Of a DNA stretch of 64,000 bases, positions 23,578 through 34,508 are shown in pieces. The position numbers were made by a program, and so were the translations under genes. Position 1 is the stretch's first letter. Each line of letters begins with the position of its first letter. The notes under the pieces are model-generated. The model was not told the DNA's origin, ran no database searches, and worked only from the letters and a program-made list of their open reading frames with translations. The DNA lies in NCBI GenBank assembly GCA_013396755.1, contig VWZF01005764.1, positions 110,148 through 174,147 of the forward strand. The letters run 5' to 3'. The stretch comes from Sclerurus mexicanus. Lineage: Eukaryota > Chordata > Aves > Passeriformes > Furnariidae.

Positions 23578-25399
23578 TTCTGCCTTCTCCCAAGTATTAA
23601 AGTGTTCTCTACACAGTAGGTAAAATGACTTGTTGTGGAGAATACGAGCTGTTCAATGTATTGTTCTTATGTTCTATAGGGTCAAAGCCTCCCTAGCTCC
23701 TGACTTTGCAGTTGCTGCCTGCAGTTTTCTTCTAATAACTCTGAAAACAAAAGTTTGTTTGTCATCAATGCATAAATTCACAGCACTCTAATAAGACTTT
23801 TGCAAATAGAAATAATAAGCTTGGAAATAATGAGTCAGAACTGAACATGGGTGATTTAGCTTTGCTTAAAAATGCTGCATTCCTACACCTTGAGTGCTGT
23901 ACATCGATCCTCGTGTGCTCCGTGGCATTTGAGAACACAGGTACGCTAATGTCTAGTTTTTTCTTTTTAGTGCTCGAACACAAAAATTAGGGAGACAAGA
24001 TCTATCAAATCTAGACGAAGGTAGAATTCAGATTTTCCATCCACTTGCAAATCTACTGGAGATGTAGAAGACTTTTGAAAAGAAATTAGGTAAGAGCACC
24101 TTCAGCTGTGTATGTGAATTTCATCTCTCATGAGCTCTAAGCCACTAAGTTCATGGTCAAATAAAATGTTGACCCAGGTTAGAAGTGTGTTTGTATACAC
24201 ATGTGCACGTAGGATATACAAAGGCCTTGGAAGGGTTGTTATTTCTGTACTTAAAGAGCCGTGAAGAATTTACTGGCTGGGAAGAAAATAAATGTAAACA
24301 GAAATAGATGGAAACAATTTCAAATGCTTTGTTATACACCCTGCAAAACCAAGCATTCTTTCCAGAGGAACAAAAACGTATGTGTTTTTTTTTTAAAAAA
24401 AGAGTCCTGGTTAGAGGGACTAGAAAGTATAAATAATAAGAAAGGGAAACTTTCAGGAAAAAAATTGCAACCAAGGCAGTAGCAGTAAAAGCAGCAAATG
24501 CAGGGAGGTAAGTGTCAGTAAAGAACTACTGGGCAACTGATTTATGCTTAAGGAGAAGAAATATCCTGAATTGAGACAAACCAAATATGAAATATTATGA
24601 ATGAGGATGGTGAATTTGCCAATATTCATTCATCTGTGTGATACTAAATGAATGGCTGCTTTATAGTAAGAGGGGAACCAGCTGCTGTGTTTCCATATTG
24701 CAAGAATGACCTACCTTGTCTCCAGTAAGTAAAGAGAATATTAAACCATCCCTAGCAGGATAAACATTTTCAGAGAACAATTCACACCCCCAAAATGCTA
24801 AAGACTCATTTTGCATTTTAAGACACTGAGAAGCATGACAAGATTAGAGAACAACAATTACTTTCAGGTGGCTAAAATACGAATGACAGTGTGTTGGCCT
24901 GAGATCCATTGCAGGCAAAATAATGAAAAGTAAATGTGGGAAGCAATGAATAGCGTGAATTAGAGACAGTAATGTCAGTCATACAGACCATTACTGTTTT
25001 ATGGCACCCAGTCAGGATTTCTTCCACGGATCTGCAAATCTGTCTGAAACACAGTGAGATGACACACCCTGATTTCTGTAAGATGCTTGACTTCTGTGTG
25101 ACAGCTTGGAAAAGAGGGTGGGGTCCAAAGGGAGCAATAGCTAAAATTGGGCAAATTCAATTTGAAATTAAGCAGGAACACTAAGTCTAGGTATCCCTGC
25201 TGGGTTCTAATGGAGTTTGGGTGCTGGCCCACAGCCCTCTGTTGATATTCCTGGGACAGTGGGGTCACATTCTTTCTCTAGAAATGGCAATTGTCAGGTG
25301 CCTTTCCCCGCATACGTGAGCAGAAAGAGCCAGTGCAACAGGAAGCCTCAGCTGATGTGAACACCATCGGTTTGTTTGTTTTGCCAGTGTAATACTGTC

Positions 25400-25770
25400 A
25401 AAGCTTTATTGAATGAGCTGACTTCAAGCTGTTGATATAGTTCAGACCTTGGCAGCTCTCTAATCTCCTTGAAGCTTTACTGTTTGATTGCATTCGTTTG
25501 CCCTGCAAATAGTCAACTCCGTAAGTTATCTCAAAGTGAGAATATATCTCGAGCCTGTATTTATAATGGACAAGGTTCACAGGAGTGCAGAGACCTTGCA
25601 CAGCACATGAGCTCATTTTTGAATATGCAGTGAAATATTGAGTCCTGCTTCCTGCAAACTGTCAAACTGTGTGATTACAAGAATCCTTTGGACACTTCGC
25701 TTTAATTATTTAATGGCATGTGAAATTACTGTCTGCCTGTTGTTGGCAAGTTGCTGCTTAGTTTGATGTT
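25400..25770. promoter_or_regulatory. candidate conserved non-coding element
   Basis: The sequence is repeat-free, with a mixture of transcription-factor-like words: TGACTTCAAG, a TTTAATTATTTAATGGC homeodomain cluster and TGTGTGATTACAAG. It has retained CpGs (ATTCGTTT, TCCGTAAG, TCTCGAGC, CTTCGC) in otherwise CpG-poor surroundings. There is no coding frame with splice sites. Confidence 0.22.
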
Positions 25771-28489
25771 GATATTTCTTGGTGGTGGCCTACCTGCTGT
25801 ATGTATGTAAACTAACATTTTTTTGTTGTTGTTGGAGGAAAGAATGATGAGATAGGGGAAGTGACTTTTTTTTTTAATTGTATGGTTAAATTTTGTTGTG
25901 ATTTTCATGTTTTGTCATCTGCATCCAACAAGCATTCCTTCACAGGGTGATGAGTTCAGGTAAACAAATGCATGTAGTCTGTTCCTCGTTGATAAAATGT
26001 TTGCTTTGAACTACATGATAGCCCAGGTACAATGTGACTTCTGCAGTTGAGGCTCTGTAAATGGTTTCATTCTGAATGTCTCCTCCTAGGGCATTATATC
26101 TTCTTTTGGGTACCAATTTGACAAATCTGTGTAGCGCAGAATAACATTTCTGAGAATTTAGGTAAAAATATATTTGCTGCTTTTTCAGACTATAAAAAAG
26201 CACAGTATATTTTAAGGAATTCATCCTTTTTTTCATGAATATGTAAGCTGCTTAGTGGGTTCTTTTTTCCTTCTTTATTTTTAAAGGCTGCTTTGGAGGG
26301 CAGAGGAAACAATAGACAAGACTCTTCTTCATGGGAAAGCATATAGGGAAGACTGTCCTCCCTTTCCTACCCATTGTTTCTTCTGTGGGGAGTGTTTTTC
26401 AACTGTTGTCATTCTGGAGGTAGTGTGTGAACATTGCACATTTTAAATCTTTCTGCTCGTGAACCAGTGACAGGTAACAGCAGCCGCTGAAAGGAAAATA
26501 ATATAACCATTAAGTCCTCTGCTTATACCTTTTTAGGGCCATTAGGAAACAAGAATACAAATGAAACCAACCAAACTTCTATAGTTGCTGACTGTCCAGG
26601 AGTCTCGAAGCTGATTACCTGGTATCTGATTGACACAGACTCCAGTGGTTATTGCGAACTTACCGTTTTGTGCCTTGAAGGGGAGCAGTGGATGGGTGGT
26701 CTTTCTTTTGTCAGCCTGGGGTTCTGTGCAGGTTTGGCTGGAGTCTTTGCTGCTCTGACTAGTGCTGGCTGTTCATTCTTAGCTCTGTGTGAAGTCCTCC
26801 ATGCTGTGTTAGCACAAGTATTCTCCATGTCAGGGCAGTGATCATATTTTGGGAGAAAACAACAAAACCTCTAGAAGTGGATCCTGTTCTGGGTGGGTCT
26901 CTTTCTGTCTAGTTGCAGTGCACAGTTTTTCAAGCTGCTGTGCTAAAACAGAGGGAGGAATTAACTACTGGAAGGGTGTGGGAGGATGTCTGCTTCCAAA
27001 AGTCTAAATGTAGCTTGCTGTTAAGTTTCTGCGGTTGTTTCTCATTCAGCTGTAGTAGATCGTAAAAGCTGCTGATCAATAGTACAAGCAGGTGATTAGC
27101 AGTTTGAGTTCTGTACGCTTCCTTTAATTTGGTTGATGCTGAAAATAGAAGGATGCAGTGCAAGAGTGGTGGCAGAATGAATGATGGAAGAAAAATGAAA
27201 TTTAGGGTGGTTTTTTGTGAACTGAAGGTAATGCAAAGTTGTCAGATTGGAACTTGTTGCATTTTTATAACCAAAAGAAAATTACTCGGTTACTGAGGAC
27301 CACTGGATTTGCCGAGATCATTCAATGTGCCATTAAGGGCAATATTCAGTGTTTGAACTAAGCGATTCGCTGCACCCAGTTGTACAAAGGAATCATTTTC
27401 CCATTGATGACATTTTTATCAAACACCAAGGATTTAAGTTCCTGCTTTGTGCCTCCTGACAGTGCCTTTAGAAACTTCTTTTCAAGCAATACGTATATAT
27501 GTCAAAATTTAACTGATAAGGTCGTAAAAACTAATTGAAAAGAAGCAGAGATGTGAGATCTGTCAAGAATGAGCTTTCCAAATTGCAGCACAAGTTGAAA
27601 CTACTGGAGTGCCCTGCTAGAATATTCTGTTTCTACAGGTGTAAAACTCATAGGTAGCTTAAGGTATGGTCATGTGTTCTTCAGTGCTCCTGTTTCACTT
27701 GTGCACTGACTTTGGCATGAGTCTTTTGAAAATATATATATATAATTGATCTAGAGATTATGGTGTCCTGCAGATACAGCAGGCAAAAAGGTCCCTTTTG
27801 TCCAAATTGCTTTAATGTTACCTTTAGAACATTTCAGTTTGCAACCTTAAAATAGCTTTCAAATATAGCTTTCTGAATGGAATATATAAATAAATGCACT
27901 CTTCCTTTCCCAGAGAGGCAGGAAGGGTGTGTGTGAGTTTAACCATTTCATAATTCTTTCTCAGATGAGGTCTTAACACAAAACAATACTTCCCCCCTGC
28001 CCTCTACAGGCTTTGAAAGAGACGCTTCTTGGTGGAACGTGCGCTTGTATCCTGAAGTGATTAAAGACTTATTTCAAAACACACATTTTTCCCTCAAGGA
28101 AGTAGGAGTTCAAATTAACACTGAAAGTTTGAAATGGCGAGTATAGAAATGCAGAAAGCCCTCAGGAGAGTTCTTATGTATTAACCTGTTCCAGAATTGC
28201 AGTCCTGTCCTTCCTCTGAGACCATTCAGCCAGCAGCCTGGGAGGCAAATGTGCCAGCCCTTCTGCTGTGTGACTTTTCTCTCATTTCATTTTCAATACT
28301 TAAATCCCTGGAAGTAAAATGGCTTCAGAACTTGTGAATTTCTACTGCTTAAAAATAAACTGGGCAAACATAAAACGTTTATTTCAGTTTTGCAACCCAA
28401 ATTTATCTGCTTTCTCCTTTCTTCCTTTCTCTCTTCTTTCTGGATGTTCAAGGTTTGTTATTAGAGACAATTTAAATTCCTTTTCCCCC

Positions 28490-29060
28490 TAATATTCTCT
28501 TGCTTGCACATACAAGATAAGTCACATATATGGTTTTGCTGGATTACTAAATTGACAAAGCACCGGAATAAACAGCGCTGTGTTGCGAGAAGAATTAGCT
28601 GATGTTCAACCTTCTCTTTAATTTATTCGGATTCTGTGGCTCTGCTTGGCTCCAGTGAAAGCAGCCCAATTGCTGCCTCAGATCCTTCGGTGGCATGCAA
28701 AGCGATTACACTAACCCGTGGAGATGAATGCTGGGTGTAACCGGGAGAGCCCGGAGCCAGAACATTTGCAGGATTTTTTCGGCAGCCATCCAGGGAGAAC
28801 CTGCTCAGTAATCTGCAAATGTGTAATCCTTTTAATGCGTCAACTTTGTTAGAACACATTAGTGTCAAATGTTAAGTGTAATATCTTAGTCTGTGGAGCA
28901 TATTGTTGAAACAAAATTAAACTGGAAATGTAATGTGATGATGGAGGGGGGGAACCTGTGAAATATTTTAGAGATGAATCTGGATTAGCTTCGTTAGCAT
29001 TTCTCCATTGGCCTCCACATGCAGGTGGCATTACATTTGCAGGTGCCTGGGTTAAAGATG
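28490..29060. promoter_or_regulatory. CpG-dense islet, candidate enhancer or alternative promoter
   Basis: I count 11 CpG in 28561-28860, against one in 28321-28560 and two in 28861-29100. In a methylated vertebrate genome CpGs decay, so a 300-base islet that keeps them implies low germline methylation or selection. The sequence is not repeat-like. It has no TATA box and no frame with splice sites. AT-rich flanks with TAATCC-type words continue to about 29060. It could be an enhancer, an alternative promoter or a small exon. Confidence 0.4.
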
Positions 29061-30210
29061 TTTGACTTTGAATCTCTTGGTGGCCACAGGAGATCTCGTC
29101 TACTTTGATCTAACTGAAGAGGAGACTGTGTTGCCATCTAAGTTACTGTTTTGTGTTTTGTTGGCCATCTGTTAATCCATATTTGCAGTGTATTCTGATA
29201 CATTACTAGTAGAAACTTGACTAGTTCATGGAGGTGCTTTGTTGCCAAAGGCTTCAGTCAAGGGACTCTCCCTTTCCAGGGGGGTGCCAGGAAGCTTGAG
29301 GGACACAGGCTGCTGTGACCCTTTTGAACTGTGTGCTTTCACCTTTGTGTGGTTTTTGGAAGTGGGAAAAAAATGTTCTCCTGGGTCTGCAGACCTTTCC
29401 TTCCTCTGTAATTTTAAACCCATTTCCTCCCCTTTTTTTGTGAACAATCCCAAGTGCAGAACCTTTATTTTGCCTTTTTTTCCCCCCCCTGGATACAGGG
29501 TGGGGATGGGAAAGGCTGTGATAAGCGTCAGAGTGAGGCCAGTGCAGCCAGAGGCCAGAGGCACCTGCGTCACCAGCGTTTTGCACTTCTGCTGTGCTCA
29601 TTCCTTTGTGACCCTTCATTGATCTACTTGATAGCACCCAACTGGTGTCTGGGGCTGGATTATCGACAGCTTTCCCAAGCTCTATGTCAGTTGAGGATGA
29701 CTGTCCCCACTGTGGCATCCTCCCAGCTTGCCGTGTCTCCCCTTTGAGTCAGCCACTTAGTGTATTGGGAGGTCTTAGATGGACGCAGAATCTTTAAAAT
29801 CAGAAGGAATTAATATAAATCAAAGCTTGCTTGGATTTAAACAGCATGTTGGATTAAGCCTCTTTAATGCTGCATCCCCCAGCTCTGGGCAGGCACTGTA
29901 AATCTGCAGCTTGCTTCAACTGCCTTATGTGGCTACTGAAACACCCCAACCTTTTCTCTTAAATTTATCAGCGCTTTGACATTAAATATTTCAAGTGGGT
30001 TTTGTTGAACAGAGTGTTGCTTTTTTTGTGTTCTTCTTAAAGGTTACTTCTTGTTGGAATGAAATCGAAGGTTGGGAGTTCTTGGCAGATGTTATGATTA
30101 AATCTGACTTGTTGTAGGCTCATTCCTCCCCCAGCTCCCAAATGTAACATTTGGGATGATGAATAGCAGAATTTGTAAGTGATGTTGGTAGCTTTAATTG
30201 TTCAGTTTTT

Positions 30211-30224
30211 GTGTGTGTGTGTGT
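30211..30224 (+). repeat. (GT)7 microsatellite
   Basis: Seven GT units follow a T run. It is a simple repeat with no other meaning visible. Confidence 0.9.
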
Positions 30225-32481
30225 ATGAACAAACTTGTTTTCTGTGAGCAAAAACTGTGCTACAAACCCGATAGCTCTTATCTGACTTGTAGCTGTATTT
30301 AATGAGTCCACAAATCCCCTTCGTACAGGGGTGTCCCAGTAATGGTGAATGATTGGTTTGATACATGCCTTCAGTAGCCTCAGCTGAAGAGAAATCACGT
30401 AAAGGACTTGATGTGTGTTAAGTCTCGTCTTTTCTGTATGTCTGGTGGATGAATTTTATGTGCTTACTCATTTCAGCTAGATGTTGTTCTTTTTAAGTGC
30501 AGGAAGTAGATATTGCTAGACCTTACCTTTAAAACAATTCTCCTTATTTCTATTTCTTATTACAGTGAAATGGTCTGCTATCAGGCTAGAGTTGACCCAA
30601 TTGTCTAATACATGCCTGTTTTGCCTCTGGCTCTTCAGCTTTCAATCTGTAAAAGTATTGTTAAATTGAGCTCTGTTGAAAGCCTGAGTAGTCCACCAAC
30701 TGTTAATAAATTTGATCATCTTTAACGTACATGAACACATCTAAAGTCTGCAGAATATTGTGAAAAAATAAATATTTTTGTTCTCTGGTATAATATTTGA
30801 TTTAAAGTTTTAGTAGCAGTTCTGTGTGGTGAAAATGGACTCAGACACAGAGGCATTGGTTTCCAGAAAGAAACATTATTAATACACTTAAAAGCAAGAC
30901 TTCATGAATTTTCTCATGTATGTAAAGCTTCTCCATTTAGATGAGCTGAAAACTGGGTCCTTCCAAGGAGAGTCCAGGACTTCCAAATTCTCAGAGTTGC
31001 ATCAGACTCTGCCCTGTGCATTCATAACATTTAAGCCAACACAGACTTACTTGCCTCAAATACTTTGTGCTCTTTTTTTTTTTGGTTCTTAGGCTTTTAA
31101 GGCATGTTTTCAATGATAATTGCACTTCTTTCACGTGATACATGGGCAATACTGGTAGGATTTTGTAAGTGGAGTGTTTTCAGTGGTAGTGTGATCACAG
31201 AAGGCAGCCAAGTGTTCCTTCCTTCATGAGCCTCTAGGCTGCTCCCCTTGCCATACACTTCAGGGAGGTGAGAGGGCAAAAGGTGAAATTACTGTGCCTC
31301 ATCACGCTTTTCATTGGTTTTGTTTTATGTAGAAGCAGCAAAGCTGTTTGCAGCCACTGCAGGGAGTTCCTAATGCCAGCAGAGCTTTCTTGGGTCATCT
31401 CTGTGGAGCAGAAACCTTTAGCTATGTTTTATATACAGTAAAAATCCTTGCAGTGAAAGGAATGGTGTGGGGCAAAAGACCATTATTTCTGGACCAGTTT
31501 CATTTCAAGTTACTTGCTCACCTTTGAACTGCTGTTCATTGTGTGGTGGCTTTACAAAGGAGCAGCTAAGGCTTATTGAAATTTAAAAATCAATTAAAAA
31601 AAATTCTGCATCTCTACATATCCGTTCGTGACCTCAAAGTGGAGAAGGCAGACAGATGTCAGATTGATTCAATTTTCTTCTTGGATAAATATTGATACTG
31701 AAGTATGCTTTACAAAAATCTGCTGAAATTGTTAGAAATAATATCTACCTACAGGAGATTGTTAGTGCCCTGACCTAGCAGAAGATAAAGTATATTAACA
31801 TATTATTAACATTGAACAAAAATTAGCTGGCTCAGTACAGTGAGTTCAAATGTTGTCTCTGCCTCGAGGAGCACTGAGAAGGCTGTTAATGTGACTGAAA
31901 TGCTGCTGCTGCTGCGGTTCTGGGTCTGACAGTCCAAACTGAGCAGGATGTTTGCAGTTGTCAGAATGACAGTAGTCTCAACATTCCTTTGTCTTTGTTT
32001 ATACAGCAACAGTCTATATTTAGTAATTTTGAATCCTAGTTAGCAAGCAATACTGTTTAAAAGGACAAGAAAAGTACAGAATAAGCCCTGTTCAACAGCT
32101 AGGATAGGTCCTAGTTCCTTAGTGCCTTCCTGAGCTCTAGGATGAGGCAGGGGCAGGTAATTGCTGTGCTGTTTCAGGTACTTGAAATAGCAAGCAAAAG
32201 TTTTTGAATTATAAAGTAGAACTTCCAGCTGAGATTGATCATACTGTCACTTTTATTTCTCACTCAAGTATTTGTCTAGCTTCTAATTTAAATGGTTCTA
32301 GGAAAGTAATACATTACTTTTAGTCATTAAGTGTTTATTAGATGCGACTGTGGCATAAAAAGGAGTTTTTATTTTTGCCTTAAATGAATGCAGAATTTAA
32401 TTTGTTTCTTGGAGCTTTGTGAAAAGCTGTAAAGAAGAGAATAATCTCTACTGATAGGCACAAATCTCCCTTGTATTGCAG

Positions 32482-32540
32482 CACAAGAAGCCTTCAAGAA
32501 AGCTGCTTTCAGTGAGCCAAACCCATACGATCCTTGGTAG
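32482..32540 (+). CDS. candidate terminal coding exon
   Basis: CTCCCTTGTATTGCAG (ending 32481) is a good acceptor. The next 59 bases complete a codon with two bases and read QEAFKKAAFSEPNPYDPW before TAG. The following DNA has no long frame and could be 3' untranslated sequence, with an AATAAA near 33171. The peptide reads like a natural C-terminus, and DPW is a known AP2-ear-binding tripeptide, but I cannot name a family and 18 residues is too short to trust. No compatible preceding exon was found. Confidence 0.2.
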
Positions 32541-33785
32541 AAGTATGACCAGAGCCTTCCCATCTTAATGCTTCAGTGGGTGCTGCTTGCAATGGTTTTG
32601 TTCTTTAGGATGCAAAGGACATGTGCTTCTGGGAACATCTGGCTGGCTGTTTAGAAGATGCCAGTGATCTAAGAGTTTGAATGATATGTCCTTTTGGGTA
32701 AATCTGTACTCATTATTACTTTAATATTAATAGAATGAGACAATGCATGAAATCCTGGCTCCAGCATTCTGCATGGCAGAACGCCCACTGATCTCAATAT
32801 GCCTGGGCTTTTTCCTTCCGTGTCTTGGTTGCTATGAGTTGTTTTTTTCTTCTGTCAATGTTTCAATGAACTGTTCGAGGAAAGGAGAAAGCAAAGCAAA
32901 TCACATAAGTTAAACTGTTGCTTGGCAAATTGTCCTGCATGGCAGCTGAAGGAATGTGACACTCGGGTGGTCACAGGCCTTGACGGTGAACTTGGAGACA
33001 GAGACCTCCAAAAGAGTCTGTTAATCAGTGTTCCTCCCCAGAGTTCTGTCAGTCTCACTTGCCTCCTGCTTATGCCACTGTAAATTAGAAGTTACTCTGC
33101 TGAAGTTTAAGTAACTAAATCAGCATTAAGTGAGAAGAGATTTAGATTTGTGCATATTGATTGTCAAGAAATAAAAATAACAAAACCAAAGTGGTTTTTT
33201 TTGTTTTTAACACAGTTCTTTGAAAAATAACAGTTCTGGTATTTGCCACTGAGAATAGATATTTTCCTGTTAAATTGAACAAGAGGCTTAACCTCACACT
33301 CCCTCAGACTATCCAGTATTGTCAAAACTGAAGGTCAAAGACCAGTGAAATTTACAATAGAGAGTACATAATGGCTGTATTAATGACAAAATATGCTCAA
33401 TTTCTTTTTGTTGTGGCCACATGTGAGAAGTAGCTGGCCACACTTGAGAATTACTGCAGTGGGTCCAAAGCTAAATAGTTAGAGGTCTTTGCTTTTGGCT
33501 AGGGCTGCTGGGATTTTTATTGCTGTGTGATTTTTGAAATTACTTGTTGCTGCAAGTAAATGTAAGCTCACTAAAAGAAAAAAAAAATCTTGTATTAACT
33601 TAGCACCATTGAAAATAATGCAAGGTGCCAGGGTAATTTGACCTCTGACTTGGAGCATACATTTGAGAAACCTCTGTTGCTTGCTGCTTTGCTCTTTGTA
33701 TTTGTGTGGCAAGTTTGCACACCTAAGCTTCTAATCTTTGGTGTAAACTATACTAAAATACTAGAACAAACATTTTAAAAAGTCA

Positions 33786-34508
33786 GTGATTCAGCAATCG
33801 AAAGTTTCTTTGTGTGTGGACCATGGTGGCAGTCACTCAATGGGAACGCTTACTCTAATGATGCAGATAAATTGTGCTTGCTCTTCTGTCTGTATATACA
33901 TTTATATTTCTTCCCTGCTGTTCACAATTTTAGCGCCTGATTTATCAACCTCAATTACAGTGGTAGAGCTTGATCTCTTTTCCTGCCTCACTTCTATATG
34001 CAGCCAGATGGGTGCATTGGCTGCCATGTTTTTTAAAAACCAAAAACACTCAGCAGCCCATCTGGAATCTCGGTTGGTGTTGGCCAAAGCCAGCACCGAG
34101 CAGAGACTCCAGATAAGTGCCAGCAGCAACACATTTCTCACTTTTAAAAAACCACGTCATTTTCTTTCAGTTCTTGAGCTGCTTCTTAAGCTGGAATCAG
34201 AAACTCTGTTAGTTCCAAAAACACAAAAGCTTTCGTTATTAATAGAGGGGCTCTCTGAAAAATTCAGGGCAGGTTGTGCAGAAGTGCTGAGGGTCCTGCA
34301 GCGCCTTGAAGGGGGGCTGTGGTTACTCTGCACTGCACCCTGGGCTGCAGAACATGCAGGTGTTTGCAGCTCTGGTGTAGTCAGCTCTAGTACTACGGAG
34401 TGTGAACTTGGGTACTGCGGGCTCCACAAGGCATATATCAGCCCAGCAGGGAAGCTGCTTACAACTTCAGGTGGCTTTCCCAAAGTAAAAATGATCATTT
34501 TCAAGTGA
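33786..34508. other. longest stop-free block, open on both strands
   Basis: The plus frame is open for 240 codons (GTG at its head; first ATG near 33838). The minus strand is open for 115 codons (34504-34157) and 79 codons (34141-33902, not ATG-started). The minus 79-codon frame begins with a very hydrophobic run that mimics a signal peptide, but it lacks an ATG. Several CpGs are kept. No splice pair frames a convincing exon. A constrained non-coding element is as likely as a coding remnant. Confidence 0.25.

Larger units (their letters stand above)
19576..28489. other. intron-like or intergenic DNA
   Basis: AT-leaning non-coding DNA. It contains the exon-like block at 20238-20422, a palindromic TG/TA/CA tract at 22312-22329, a 24-base tandem duplication near 23531, a candidate element at 25400-25770 and a TA run at 27732-27744. 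No gene or RNA is recognised. Confidence 0.45.

Noticed and set aside
29226..29720. Frames of 115-154 codons on both strands
   Set aside because: The patch is locally GC-richer, which lengthens chance frames. Long homopolymers cross it and no splice pair or protein-like core is seen.
33902..34141. Minus-strand frame that looks like a secreted protein with a signal peptide
   Set aside because: The apparent start at 34141 is GTG, not ATG, and no good acceptor precedes it. The hydrophobic start is likely an accident.
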